Assembly (NCBI GenBank): GCA_016283155.1
Contig: JAEEMI010000019.1
Coordinates: 1 to 64,000, forward strand
DNA: 64,000 bases
Direction of reading: 5' to 3'
Origin: Clostridia bacterium
GTDB taxonomy: Bacteria > Bacillota > Clostridia > Christensenellales > UBA1242
The position numbers and the translations under genes were made by a program. Of the stretch, positions 38,350 through 48,149 are shown in pieces. Numbering within the stretch: the first letter of the stretch is position 1; each line of letters starts with the position of its first letter. Below the pieces are notes generated by a model. That model was given only the letters and a program-made list of their open reading frames with translations, did not search any database and was not told the DNA's origin.

Positions 38350-38420
38350 TCGGGGTTAATTTAACATAATAAATTTAATTTAGTTTACTTTACTGCCACT
38401 TTGTTGTAATTTTTTTACTA

Positions 38421-39968
38421 GTGATTGCAATTAAAAGTTTTGGAATTACCGGAGTTAATGGTTATATTGTCGATGTCGAAGTTGATATTGCTAAGGGTTT
38501 GCCCGGATATACATTAGTCGGTTTACCTGATAATGCGGTAAAAGAAGGTAAAGAACGTGTTAAGAGCGCAATTTTAAATTGTGATTATAAATTTCCAATA
38601 GGTAATGTGATAATTAATCTAGCTCCTGCTTCGGCTAAAAAAGAAGGTGCAATTTATGATTTGCCAATTGCTGTTGGGATTTTGGCAAATACACGAGTAA
38701 TTACTAAATCCTTAAAAGATTGGGCTTTTTTAGGTGAATTATCTTTAAATGGTGAACTGCGAAGAGTAAATGGAGTTTTACCTGCATTATTAACGGCGGT
38801 AGAACATAAAATTAAAAACGTAATTATTCCTACAGATAATTATAATGAAGCTGCCTTCGTATCGGGTATTAATGTTTACACGGCTCGTAATTTAGCTGAT
38901 GTTGTTGATTATTTTGCTGGAGATATGATAGATGCAACACCATTGTGTCAAGTTCAAACTGCTAATTTTGAAACTTTATTAGCAGATGCAGTGTATCCGT
39001 GTGATATGAAATATGTTCGTGGTCAATTTGTTGCTAAACGAGCATTGGAGATTGCTGCCGCGGGTGGTCATAATATCATATTAATTGGACCACCTGGTAG
39101 TGGTAAAACGATGTTAGCAAAATGTTTTCAAACAATATTGCCACCAATGACTTTTAATGAAAGTATGGAAACAACTAAAATTCATAGTTGTGCCGGATTA
39201 TTAGATGCAGAACACGGAATTGTATTAACGCGCCCTTTTCGTTGCCCACATCACACAGCTTCAACAGTTTCATTGGCGGGTGGTGGTAAATTCGCCCGTC
39301 CTGGAGAAATTTCTTTAGCTCATAATGGTGTTTTGTTTCTTGATGAAATGCCTGAATATAATCGTGGCTGTTTGGAATTATTGCGTCAGCCTTTAGAGAA
39401 TCATAGCATTATGATTTCACGTGCAGCAATGACAGTTGAATACCCGGCTTCATTTGTTTTGGTGGCTAGTATGAACCCGTGTCCGTGTGGTTATTATGGC
39501 AGTCGCATAAAACGTTGTAAATGTACACAATCAAAAATTCAGCACTATCTTGGTAAGATTTCTGGGCCATTATTAGATCGGATTGATTTACATATTGAAG
39601 TTGATCAAGTTACTTATAACGATTTAACTAACGATAAATTAGCAGAAGATAGCGCGACAATTCGCAAAAGAGTTACTGCGGCACGAGCAATTCAAAATCA
39701 ACGTTTTGCTGAAACTTTAATTCATAATAATGCGACAATGGATGCGGCAATGGTAAAAAAATATTGTAAGTTAAGTAGCGAAGGTGAAAATATTTTAAAA
39801 TCTGCTTTTGAGAATCTAAATTTATCAGCACGTGCCTATACGCGAATTTTGAAAGTGGCACGTACCATTGCTGATTTGGCGGGTTCACCTGAAATTTTAC
39901 CTGAACATTTAACTGAAGCAATTTCTTATCGAAGTTTGGACCGTTTTAATCGAGGTGTAAATGAATGA
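38421..39968 (+). CDS. comM: YifB/ComM family Mg-chelatase-like AAA ATPase (GTG start)
   Basis: VIAIKSFGITGVNGYIVDVEVDIAKGLPGYTLVGLPDNAVKEGKERVKSAI...GPPGSGKTMLAKCFQTILPPM. Confidence 0.92.
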   Translation: MIAIKSFGITGVNGYIVDVEVDIAKGLPGYTLVGLPDNAVKEGKERVKSAILNCDYKFPIGNVIINLAPASAKKEGAIYDLPIAVGILANTRVITKSLKDWAFLGELSLNGELRRVNGVLPALLTAVEHKIKNVIIPTDNYNEAAFVSGINVYTARNLADVVDYFAGDMIDATPLCQVQTANFETLLADAVYPCDMKYVRGQFVAKRALEIAAAGGHNIILIGPPGSGKTMLAKCFQTILPPMTFNESMETTKIHSCAGLLDAEHGIVLTRPFRCPHHTASTVSLAGGGKFARPGEISLAHNGVLFLDEMPEYNRGCLELLRQPLENHSIMISRAAMTVEYPASFVLVASMNPCPCGYYGSRIKRCKCTQSKIQHYLGKISGPLLDRIDLHIEVDQVTYNDLTNDKLAEDSATIRKRVTAARAIQNQRFAETLIHNNATMDAAMVKKYCKLSSEGENILKSAFENLNLSARAYTRILKVARTIADLAGSPEILPEHLTEAISYRSLDRFNRGVNE

Positions 39969-40812
39969 AATTCAAACAATTCGGTTAGGTGATAGTAATT
40001 ATCCAAAATCTTTATTAGATTTAAAAGATCCGCCAAAACAATTGTATGTTAAAGGTAATTTAAATTTATTAAACCATCCAATGGTTTCAATTGTTGGAAC
40101 ACGTGATTGTACACGATATGGTTTGATGGTTGCTAAAGATTTGGCAACTCATTGTGCAGAAGCAGGTTTTGTTGTGGTTTCGGGGTTGGCAGAAGGAATT
40201 GATACTGCAGCACATCAAGGAGCAGGCGAAAAAACTATTGCTGTATTAGGTAATGGTATTAATGTTTATTATCCAATTATTAATAAAGAGTTGCAGAATA
40301 AAATTGCCAACACTGGATTATTAATATCAGAATATCCACCAGATTTTCACGGTGACAAGTCAACTTTCCCACAACGAAATCGCATTGTAGCAGCACTAGG
40401 ACGGGCTGTAATCGCCGTAGAGGCCGATTTACATAGTGGAACACTAATTACTATCCGTAAGGCACAAACTCTACAGCGTGTTGTTTATGCTGTTCCTGGC
40501 AATATTAATTGTTATGCTAGTCAAGGTACTAATGATTTAATTGCCAACCACGGTGCAAAAATGATTACTAATGCGGCTGATTTGATTAAAAATTTAACTG
40601 GACATAAAAGTTCAAGTCAATTACAACCAGTAAAACAAATTACTATGGATCAACAGAAAATTTTAAATATTTTGAAAACTGATGAAATTCACTTTGATGA
40701 TTTAGTTATGGAAAGTGGTTTGTCTGTTCCACAGTTGTCAACACTCTTGACAAATATGGAAATGATTGGTTTAATAGAGAAATTGCCAGGCAATTATTTT
40801 ATTGCTAAGTAA
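39961..40812 (+). CDS. dprA: DNA processing protein DprA
   Basis: VSIVGTRDCTRYGLMVAKDLATHCAEAGFVVVSGLAEGIDTAAHQGA...FPQRNRIVAALGRAVIAVEAD. Confidence 0.93.
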   Translation: MNEIQTIRLGDSNYPKSLLDLKDPPKQLYVKGNLNLLNHPMVSIVGTRDCTRYGLMVAKDLATHCAEAGFVVVSGLAEGIDTAAHQGAGEKTIAVLGNGINVYYPIINKELQNKIANTGLLISEYPPDFHGDKSTFPQRNRIVAALGRAVIAVEADLHSGTLITIRKAQTLQRVVYAVPGNINCYASQGTNDLIANHGAKMITNAADLIKNLTGHKSSSQLQPVKQITMDQQKILNILKTDEIHFDDLVMESGLSVPQLSTLLTNMEMIGLIEKLPGNYFIAK

Positions 40813-40827
40813 TGAGGTAGGAGGTTA

Positions 40828-42903
40828 ATGAAACTAGTAATTATTGAGGGTATTGGTAAAAAAGACACAATTAAGAAATACCTGGGTAACGGATATCAAG
40901 TTATGGCAACTGGTGGACATTTTCGCGATTTAAAAAAACGTGAATTATCTGTCGATGTCGAAAATGGTTATGAGCCACAATATGTAATTACATCAGATAA
41001 AAAAGATGTTGTTAAGTCGTTAAAGGAAACAGCGGCCAAAGCTGAATCCGTTTTAATTGCAACTGACCCGGATCGTGAGGGTGAAGCAATTGCATATCAT
41101 TTGACTTATATTTTGGGGATTGATCCAGCTAAAGCACAACGTATTGAATTTAATGAAATTACGAAGAATGCAATTAATCAAGCTTTAACTAAACCAAGAC
41201 CGATTGATATGAACTTAGTTTATGCACAAACTGCACGTCGTGTTTTGGATCGATTGGTCGGCTATAAATTGTCACCTGTTCTATCAAAGAAAATTAAATC
41301 TGGTTTATCGGCTGGTCGTGTGCAAAGTGTTACTTTGAAATTGGTAGTTGAACGTGAACGTGAGATTCAAAATTTCAAACCAGAAGAGTATTGGGATTTT
41401 TGGGCTAATCTTGAAAAAGATAAAATGAAATTCCGTGCGGCTTTGTATTATGGGCCAGATGGAAAACGATTGAAACCTGCCAATGAAGCACAAGTACAAC
41501 AAATTGTTTCGGCGCTTAAAGAAGCAAAATATACAGCAAAAGATGTAAAAAAATCGGTTACAAAACGTCATGCTCCGGCGCCATTTACTACTAGTTCAAT
41601 GCAACAAGATGCTGGTGCTAAATTAGGTTTATCATTAAAACGCACTACGATGGCAGCACAAACGTTGTATCAAGGTGTTCATATGGGTGCTCGCGGTATG
41701 ACAGCATTGGTAACTTATATTCGTACAGATAGTGTCCGTGTTTCCGCAGAAGCACAAACGGCTGCCAAGGAATATATTACGCAAAAATATGGTGCAAATT
41801 TTGTACCAGAAACTCCAAATATTTATAAAACAAAAAAATCAGCACAAGATGCCCACGAAGCGATTCGTCCAACACATTTAGATATTACGCCTGACGAGGC
41901 TGATAAATATTGTAAACCAGATGAAGCAAAACTTTACCGTTTAATTTATAATCGTTTTATTGCTTCACAAATGGCAGAAGCTACATTTAATAGCGTTCGT
42001 GTTGATATTGATGCAAATAATTATATATTCCGCGTTACTGGTCGTACGCCATTATTTGATGGTTGGTTAGCAGTTTATGGCGGTAGCAATAGTAAAACAA
42101 AGGAAGAAACCGAAAAAGAAAACGAAGATGATGCAGGTGAAAGTGCGGCAATTTTACCTGATATTAATATTGGTGACCAATTGAACTTTAAAAAATTAGA
42201 ATTTGCACAAAAATTCACACAACCTCCAGCACGTTATACAGAAGCTACTCTGGTTAAAGTAATGGAAGAAAAGGGTATTGGTCGTCCAGCAACTTATACG
42301 CCAACAGTGGCGACTTTGTTTGCACGTTTGTATATTGAAAAAGACGGTAAAGCGTTGAAACCGACCGAATTAGGCTGTTTGGTTGTGGATTGGTTAATCC
42401 AATATTTTCCTGAAATTATGAATACTGGTTTTACTGCAGATATGGAAGATAAATTGGATGATATCGCTGCAGATGGAATTGATTGGGTAACTGTTGTTGA
42501 CAACTTTTATAAACCTTTTATAAAAGTTGTTGACGAGGTTCGTGCAAACGATGGTGCGGCTAATCGCATTAAACCAGTTGAAAGTGATGAACATTGTCCA
42601 AATTGTGGTCGTGTGATGTTGATTCGTGAGAGTCGTTATGGTAAATTCTTGGCTTGTAGTGGTTATCCGGAATGTAAAACTACAAAGCCATTTGAAAAAC
42701 CTGTTTGTAAATGTCCAAAATGCGGTAAAGATATTTATAAACGTCGTAGCAAGAAAGGTAAATATTTTTATGGCTGTTCAGGATATCCAAATTGTGATTT
42801 TGTAGCGTTTGATGAACCTACCGGTGAATTATGCCCGAAATGCAAAAGTCCTTTGGTAAAAATCAAAGATGTAGTAAAATGTAGTAATCGTAATTGTCAA
42901 TAA
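40828..42903 (+). CDS. topA: DNA topoisomerase I
   Basis: TOPRIM LVIIEGIGKKDTIKKYLG; ATDPDREGEAIAYH; C-terminal zinc ribbons CPNCGRVMLIRESRYGKFLACSGYPECK. Confidence 0.94.
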   Translation: MKLVIIEGIGKKDTIKKYLGNGYQVMATGGHFRDLKKRELSVDVENGYEPQYVITSDKKDVVKSLKETAAKAESVLIATDPDREGEAIAYHLTYILGIDPAKAQRIEFNEITKNAINQALTKPRPIDMNLVYAQTARRVLDRLVGYKLSPVLSKKIKSGLSAGRVQSVTLKLVVEREREIQNFKPEEYWDFWANLEKDKMKFRAALYYGPDGKRLKPANEAQVQQIVSALKEAKYTAKDVKKSVTKRHAPAPFTTSSMQQDAGAKLGLSLKRTTMAAQTLYQGVHMGARGMTALVTYIRTDSVRVSAEAQTAAKEYITQKYGANFVPETPNIYKTKKSAQDAHEAIRPTHLDITPDEADKYCKPDEAKLYRLIYNRFIASQMAEATFNSVRVDIDANNYIFRVTGRTPLFDGWLAVYGGSNSKTKEETEKENEDDAGESAAILPDINIGDQLNFKKLEFAQKFTQPPARYTEATLVKVMEEKGIGRPATYTPTVATLFARLYIEKDGKALKPTELGCLVVDWLIQYFPEIMNTGFTADMEDKLDDIAADGIDWVTVVDNFYKPFIKVVDEVRANDGAANRIKPVESDEHCPNCGRVMLIRESRYGKFLACSGYPECKTTKPFEKPVCKCPKCGKDIYKRRSKKGKYFYGCSGYPNCDFVAFDEPTGELCPKCKSPLVKIKDVVKCSNRNCQ

Positions 42904-42915
42904 AAGGAGATTAAA

Positions 42916-43449
42916 ATGGAATTACACGGAACAACAATTATTGCGGTAAAACGCGACAATAAAACGGTCGTAGCAGGTGATGGTCAGGTTACCGCTGGCG
43001 AATCTGTAATTTTGAAAGGAAATGCTGTCAAGGTTCGTCGTTTATATGATGATAAAGTTGTGGCTGGTTTTGCCGGCTCTGTTGCAGATGCTTTCACTCT
43101 ATGTAATAAATTTGAAGAAATGTTGCAAAAGCATTCTGGAAACTTATTACGTTCGGCAGTCGAATTGGCACAAACTTGGCGTACCGACCGTGCACTTGGT
43201 AAATTGGAAGCAATGATGATTGTTGCCGATAAAGAACGTGTCTTGTTGTTGAGTGGTGATGGCAACGTCATTGAACCTGATGGTGGCTGTGTGGCGGTTG
43301 GTAGCGGTGGTAACTATGCTTTGGCAGCTGCAAAAGCATTAATGAAGAATACTAAAATGACCGCACGTGAAATCGCACAAGAAGCAATGAATGTTGCCAG
43401 CGACATTTGTATTTTCACTAATAAAAATTTAACGATTGAAGAGTTGTAA
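42916..43449 (+). CDS. hslV: ATP-dependent protease subunit HslV
   Basis: [59 protein letters not shown]. Confidence 0.94.
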   Translation: MELHGTTIIAVKRDNKTVVAGDGQVTAGESVILKGNAVKVRRLYDDKVVAGFAGSVADAFTLCNKFEEMLQKHSGNLLRSAVELAQTWRTDRALGKLEAMMIVADKERVLLLSGDGNVIEPDGGCVAVGSGGNYALAAAKALMKNTKMTAREIAQEAMNVASDICIFTNKNLTIEEL

Positions 43450-43477
43450 ATTTTATATAAGGATATATTTCGATTCG

Positions 43478-43936
43478 ATGGATTGTTATTATTGCACCCC
43501 AGATGAAAGTAAAGTTTTATATAAAGGAAAATTCTGGACACTTGTTTTTCATAAACAAGATTATTTGGGTCGTTGCATATTAAATACTAATCGGCATATT
43601 GATAATTTTTCTAAATTATCTGATGATGAAATCATTGATTTAAGAAATATGTTATCTGCTGTTGAGAATGAACTTAAAGATTTATTTGGTTGCACAATGT
43701 TAAATTGGGCTTGTAATATGAATAACGTATACTCAGAAGAAAATCCAAATCCACACGTTCACATACACATTAGACCTAGATACAAAAATCCAGTAAATAT
43801 AAACGGAACAATTTATGTTGATAGGGAATTTGGTTCTCATTATGACAGAAAAGCTTCTGTTCAGTTTGACACAGTAACAATAAAGTTTATTTTTAATCAA
43901 ATTAAAGACAATTTCTTAAAATATTATATTAAATAA
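43478..43936 (+). CDS. HIT-family (histidine triad) protein
   Basis: PNPHVHIHIRPRY histidine triad; MDCYYCTPDESKVLYKGKFWTLVFHK. Confidence 0.8.
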   Translation: MDCYYCTPDESKVLYKGKFWTLVFHKQDYLGRCILNTNRHIDNFSKLSDDEIIDLRNMLSAVENELKDLFGCTMLNWACNMNNVYSEENPNPHVHIHIRPRYKNPVNINGTIYVDREFGSHYDRKASVQFDTVTIKFIFNQIKDNFLKYYIK

Positions 43937-43965
43937 AGTTTTGTGTACTTTGTTTATATTTTCTT

Positions 43966-45708
43966 TTATGATGCCTTCTTTAAGGCTTTGCGACGGGTAT
44001 TGTCGATGCGTTTTAAGGAGCGGACGATCTTTTTATATTCACGCAAGACCGCATTTTCCATTTGTTCAATGGTTAATTTTTGTTTGATTGAATTGATAAA
44101 ACAAATGTAGAGTGCATCCCAGAAAGTTGGAATACCCATTTCGTCAAGGGCGGAGTATTTTTCGGAAAAACGTTCTTGTAATTCCGGATCTTTTAAGTAA
44201 TCAACAATGTTTTCGTCGTTATAGGCAAATGGAATTTCAAACGGAACGTGTGTGAAGACATCTTTGAAATTGTTGTTACTTAATAAGTAATGATTATAAA
44301 CCAAAATCATTACGTTATCCCAGTCTTCGCGGTGTGCTAAATTCAAGACAAAATCTTTTTTGTATTTTTTGCGGTATAACGGGTGTAAGGTTTCACTGAT
44401 ACGCGACAAGGAAACACCTTGTTCAATGGCGGCAACAAAATCGTTATAGAGATATTGGTGAGTAATAAAACGTTCAGCATCAACTAAATAGGTACAAAAC
44501 TTATAAAGTTTGCCTTGGGTCGCAGACATTGTATATTCGGGCAAATTGGTATCTTTGTTGACTGCGAATTTATTGTAAGGTGCAATTCCGTTTTTGTCTT
44601 TGTATATGGTGCGGTCCATTAGGAAACACGCTGCAGTTTCGATAAAGTAACGTTGGAAATAACGTTCCAAATTTGGTTGTGATAATAAGACTTTTTTCTC
44701 TTGAATTTTTTGTTTACGTAATTCTGCGGTTTCAGTATTGATATGAACAACTTTAGCATTGGTTAAATCGACAGGAGTTAATTGTGGTTGTTGTGTGGGT
44801 TGTTCTTTAGGTAGACGTGGCATTATTGGTTCGGTTGGTAAGATAAATGTTGGGTCATCAAGTGAAGGTTCTTCGGCTTCTACGGATTCTTCGACTGTTT
44901 TCTCGAACATCGGTTTGACGACGGATTCAGATGCCGGTGTTGATGTAATTTCGGTTGCTGGTTGTCTTTCAATAATCATTTCTGGTTCATTCAATTCCAT
45001 TGATTGTAATGTGTCAAAATCATCAATCGCAAATGTATAAGGTTTTTCCAAATTAGTATTTGATTTATTCTTGTCAGAATTATTAATATTGTTGCTTTCA
45101 ATAGTATTTTCTAATTTTTCGAGTTCGGAAATATTTTCATTAATTGTTTCGTTCTTAATTAATTCAGCCGGAACTTCAGTAGTAAAGAATGCTGGTGCAG
45201 TGGAGGCTTCTTCACGTTGACGGAGAAGTTCTTCATTAGTAGTGTTTTCTATGGCAGTAGTTTGATCGATGGTTTTATGTTGATTAAGATCAAAATCTGG
45301 TAAAACTATTTCTGGTATGTTGAATTTAGAACGGTGGTGTGTTTCGTCGTTGGCTTCGCGTAAACGTTTAGCAATTTCTTCATCATCAGCGTAACCATTG
45401 TAAAATGGTTCTAAATCATCGTCATCACTAATTTCATCTTTTAATAAAACATCTTTGCGTTTATTAACAATTGATGTAATATTGGAGGTACTAATTTTAG
45501 TAGTTGTAGGATTTAGGTTTAATTCTGGTTTTTCGTGGTAGAAAAATACGTGATAGATTAGGTATCCAACAGTTGGTAAAGATAAGACTATGCCAACAAA
45601 AAAGAAAATTGGATTGCCGGCTGGAATACCAATAATTGATAGCACAATTCCTGCGACGCAAAGCAGAATTGCTATCCAAACAAGATTACGCTTGAAAAAA
45701 TCGTTCAT
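43966..45708 (-). CDS. Uncharacterised membrane protein: two N-terminal TMs, long acidic linker, conserved-looking C-terminal domain
   Basis: MNDFFKRNLVWIAILLCVAGIVLSIIG...FFFVGIVLSLPTVGYLIYHVFF, acidic/low-complexity middle, helical C-terminal ~230 aa; SD ggggg upstream. Confidence 0.8.
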   Translation of the reverse strand: MNDFFKRNLVWIAILLCVAGIVLSIIGIPAGNPIFFFVGIVLSLPTVGYLIYHVFFYHEKPELNLNPTTTKISTSNITSIVNKRKDVLLKDEISDDDDLEPFYNGYADDEEIAKRLREANDETHHRSKFNIPEIVLPDFDLNQHKTIDQTTAIENTTNEELLRQREEASTAPAFFTTEVPAELIKNETINENISELEKLENTIESNNINNSDKNKSNTNLEKPYTFAIDDFDTLQSMELNEPEMIIERQPATEITSTPASESVVKPMFEKTVEESVEAEEPSLDDPTFILPTEPIMPRLPKEQPTQQPQLTPVDLTNAKVVHINTETAELRKQKIQEKKVLLSQPNLERYFQRYFIETAACFLMDRTIYKDKNGIAPYNKFAVNKDTNLPEYTMSATQGKLYKFCTYLVDAERFITHQYLYNDFVAAIEQGVSLSRISETLHPLYRKKYKKDFVLNLAHREDWDNVMILVYNHYLLSNNNFKDVFTHVPFEIPFAYNDENIVDYLKDPELQERFSEKYSALDEMGIPTFWDALYICFINSIKQKLTIEQMENAVLREYKKIVRSLKRIDNTRRKALKKAS

Positions 45709-45809
45709 TGTTTTCCCCCAATTATTATTTAATCATTATAATGATATAATAATTGCGGAAATTTGTAAAATGTATTAAAATAATGTCATTTAGTAAGGAG
45801 GTTTAATTT

Positions 45810-47141
45810 ATGGACATTTTCCCAAAGGATATTGTAGATCAACTTGACCGTTATGTTATTGGTCAAAAGCAAGCTAAACGTGTAGTAGCAATTGCATTAC
45901 GTAATCGTTATCGTCGTTCACAATTGCCAAAGGCGATTGCCGACGAAATTACACCAAAAAACATTATTATGAAAGGTCCAACCGGAGTTGGTAAAACTGA
46001 GATTGCACGTCGATTATCAAAATTGGTTGGTGCACCTTTTATTAAAGTTGAAGCCACAAAATATACTGAAGTAGGTTATGTCGGACGTGATGTTGAAAGT
46101 ATGATTCGCGACTTGGTTGAAGTAGCAATTCGAATGGTTCGTGATGCTAAATATGCTGAAGTTAAAAAGAAAGCTGAAGCTATTGTAGAAAAACGAATTG
46201 TTAATGCAATTGTTGCCGAAAAGAAAAAGAAAGTTACGGACATCGCAGAAAATTTATTATATGAACAATCATTGAATGAATATCGTGATGGTAAACTGGA
46301 AAATTTCTTAATTGAGTTTGATGTTGTACGCGAAATGAAACCAATGGTAGACATTCCGGTGGGTATGGGTGTCGGTATTGAAATTGGTTCAATTTTTGAT
46401 AAAGTTGCTCCTGGTTTCTTTCCTAAACAAACTAAAAAGAAAACTATGACTGTTAGTGCAGCACGTGAAATTTTTATTGAGGAAGAATGTAGTAAGTTGA
46501 TTGATAAAGATACAATTAATGCTGAGGGAATTGCTTTAGCGGAACAAAGCGGTATCATCTTTATCGATGAAATTGATAAAATTGGTGCAACTGGTGGTGG
46601 TAATGGTCCTGAAGTTAGTCGTGAGGGTGTGCAACGTGATATTTTACCAATCGTTGAAGGTTGTACTGTGCAAACAAAATATGGTATGATTAAGACTGAT
46701 TATATTTTGTTTATCGCGGCAGGTGCATTTCACGTTAGCAAAATTGACGATTTAATTCCCGAATTACAAGGTCGTTTCCCAATCCGTGTCGAATTAAATT
46801 CTTTAAATAAGGATGATTTCTATAAGATTTTAACACAACCCGACAATGCTATTACAAAACAATATCAAGAATTATTAGCAGTTGATAATGTTGAATTGAA
46901 ATTTGAAAAAGATGCATTAATGTTAGTTGCGGAATTAGCTGAGAATGAAAACGAAACTAATGAAAATTTAGGTGCACGACGTTTGCATTCGATTATGGAA
47001 CAATTGTTAGAAGATGTTTTGTTTAATGCTGGTAGTAAGAAATCTACGGAAAAAGAAACAATTGTTATTGACAAGGCCTTCGTTGAGAAAAATATGAAAC
47101 AATTAATCAAGAAATTTGATTTACATAAATATGTTTTATAA
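45810..47141 (+). CDS. hslU: ATP-dependent protease ATPase subunit HslU
   Basis: FPKDIVDQLDRYVIGQKQAKRVVAIALRNRYRRSQL...PKNIIMKGPTGVGKTEIARRL. Confidence 0.94.
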   Translation: MDIFPKDIVDQLDRYVIGQKQAKRVVAIALRNRYRRSQLPKAIADEITPKNIIMKGPTGVGKTEIARRLSKLVGAPFIKVEATKYTEVGYVGRDVESMIRDLVEVAIRMVRDAKYAEVKKKAEAIVEKRIVNAIVAEKKKKVTDIAENLLYEQSLNEYRDGKLENFLIEFDVVREMKPMVDIPVGMGVGIEIGSIFDKVAPGFFPKQTKKKTMTVSAAREIFIEEECSKLIDKDTINAEGIALAEQSGIIFIDEIDKIGATGGGNGPEVSREGVQRDILPIVEGCTVQTKYGMIKTDYILFIAAGAFHVSKIDDLIPELQGRFPIRVELNSLNKDDFYKILTQPDNAITKQYQELLAVDNVELKFEKDALMLVAELAENENETNENLGARRLHSIMEQLLEDVLFNAGSKKSTEKETIVIDKAFVEKNMKQLIKKFDLHKYVL

Positions 47142-48128
47142 TTGTTTTAAAGTTTCTTGATGTAATTTTTGCATATCAGTAATTAGGTTTGATGGTGTGC
47201 TTTTGAATTTTTGGATGGTAATATGTTTACCATCCTTTTTTTTAACTAATAAAATCTGATTACTTTTTTGTGTAATACAAAAGAAGTTGTTTTTACAGTT
47301 CCGACAGCGGGTACTATGTACTTCGGTATATTTTTTATTAGGATTAAAAGTATTATCGACGCGTAATGGGGTATGATATTTTTCTAATAATTTAGCCACG
47401 TTTTCGTGAATTATTCCGGCACCATTGTGAGTTAAAATATCTAGTGAATTAAAATCTAAACACGGAATAGTCATTGTATTATTGACCAAACGTGGATTAG
47501 CTGTTTGAATACCATTTGTATCAGTGTAATTCTTGTAAATATCAGCGTTCATTAATGTTGCTAAAATAGCACCAGTATAATCGCTACCACCGCGTGTGAA
47601 GAGTGCAATTTTACCATTTCGTTGTCCATAAAAACCACCAATTACAAATGGTAAATTTTGTTTTAGACGATTCTTCTTGATTCGTTGTTTTGTTGCTGTT
47701 AAATTAATTGTTGCATCTGAGTTGATAATTAGAATATCTTTTGCATCAATAAATTGGTAACCGAGATATAAAGCAAATAATTTTGCGGATAAATATTCAC
47801 CACGTGATATAATGAAATTATAATCGTGAGTGGTATTAAGTATTTCCTTGTGCGTCTGGTGTAGAATACTAAGAAAAATTTGATATTGGGGTTGTGTTAA
47901 TAATTCTAGTGCTAAATCATTAAATCGTTTAAAAATTGATTTTAGGATTGGTGCACCTTTTGTGTAACGGATTAAATCATCAGTGATTTTTGTTTCATAA
48001 ACGCCATAAGCACCAGGGGCAGAAACAACAACAGCTTGTAATGCGCGATTGTTGAAAACAATATCGCGACACAGTTTAATCGTCGTTGGTGTCGCCATAG
48101 ATGAGCCGCCAAATTTGACTATTTCCAC
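47136..48128 (-). CDS. Aspartate kinase (short, ACT region reduced)
   Basis: EIVKFGGSSMATPTTI...GEYLSAKLFALYL...GGSDYTGAILATLMNADIYKNYTDTNGIQTANPRLV...LTHNGAGIIHENVA; probable GTG start at 48128. Confidence 0.85.
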   Translation of the reverse strand: MEIVKFGGSSMATPTTIKLCRDIVFNNRALQAVVVSAPGAYGVYETKITDDLIRYTKGAPILKSIFKRFNDLALELLTQPQYQIFLSILHQTHKEILNTTHDYNFIISRGEYLSAKLFALYLGYQFIDAKDILIINSDATINLTATKQRIKKNRLKQNLPFVIGGFYGQRNGKIALFTRGGSDYTGAILATLMNADIYKNYTDTNGIQTANPRLVNNTMTIPCLDFNSLDILTHNGAGIIHENVAKLLEKYHTPLRVDNTFNPNKKYTEVHSTRCRNCKNNFFCITQKSNQILLVKKKDGKHITIQKFKSTPSNLITDMQKLHQETLKQL

Positions 48129-48149
48129 AATTATATCATATTCATAATT

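Noticed and set aside
46076-46558. 160-aa antisense ORF within hslU
   Set aside because: Antisense to a conserved gene; low-complexity Ser/Ile/Phe composition and no start signals.
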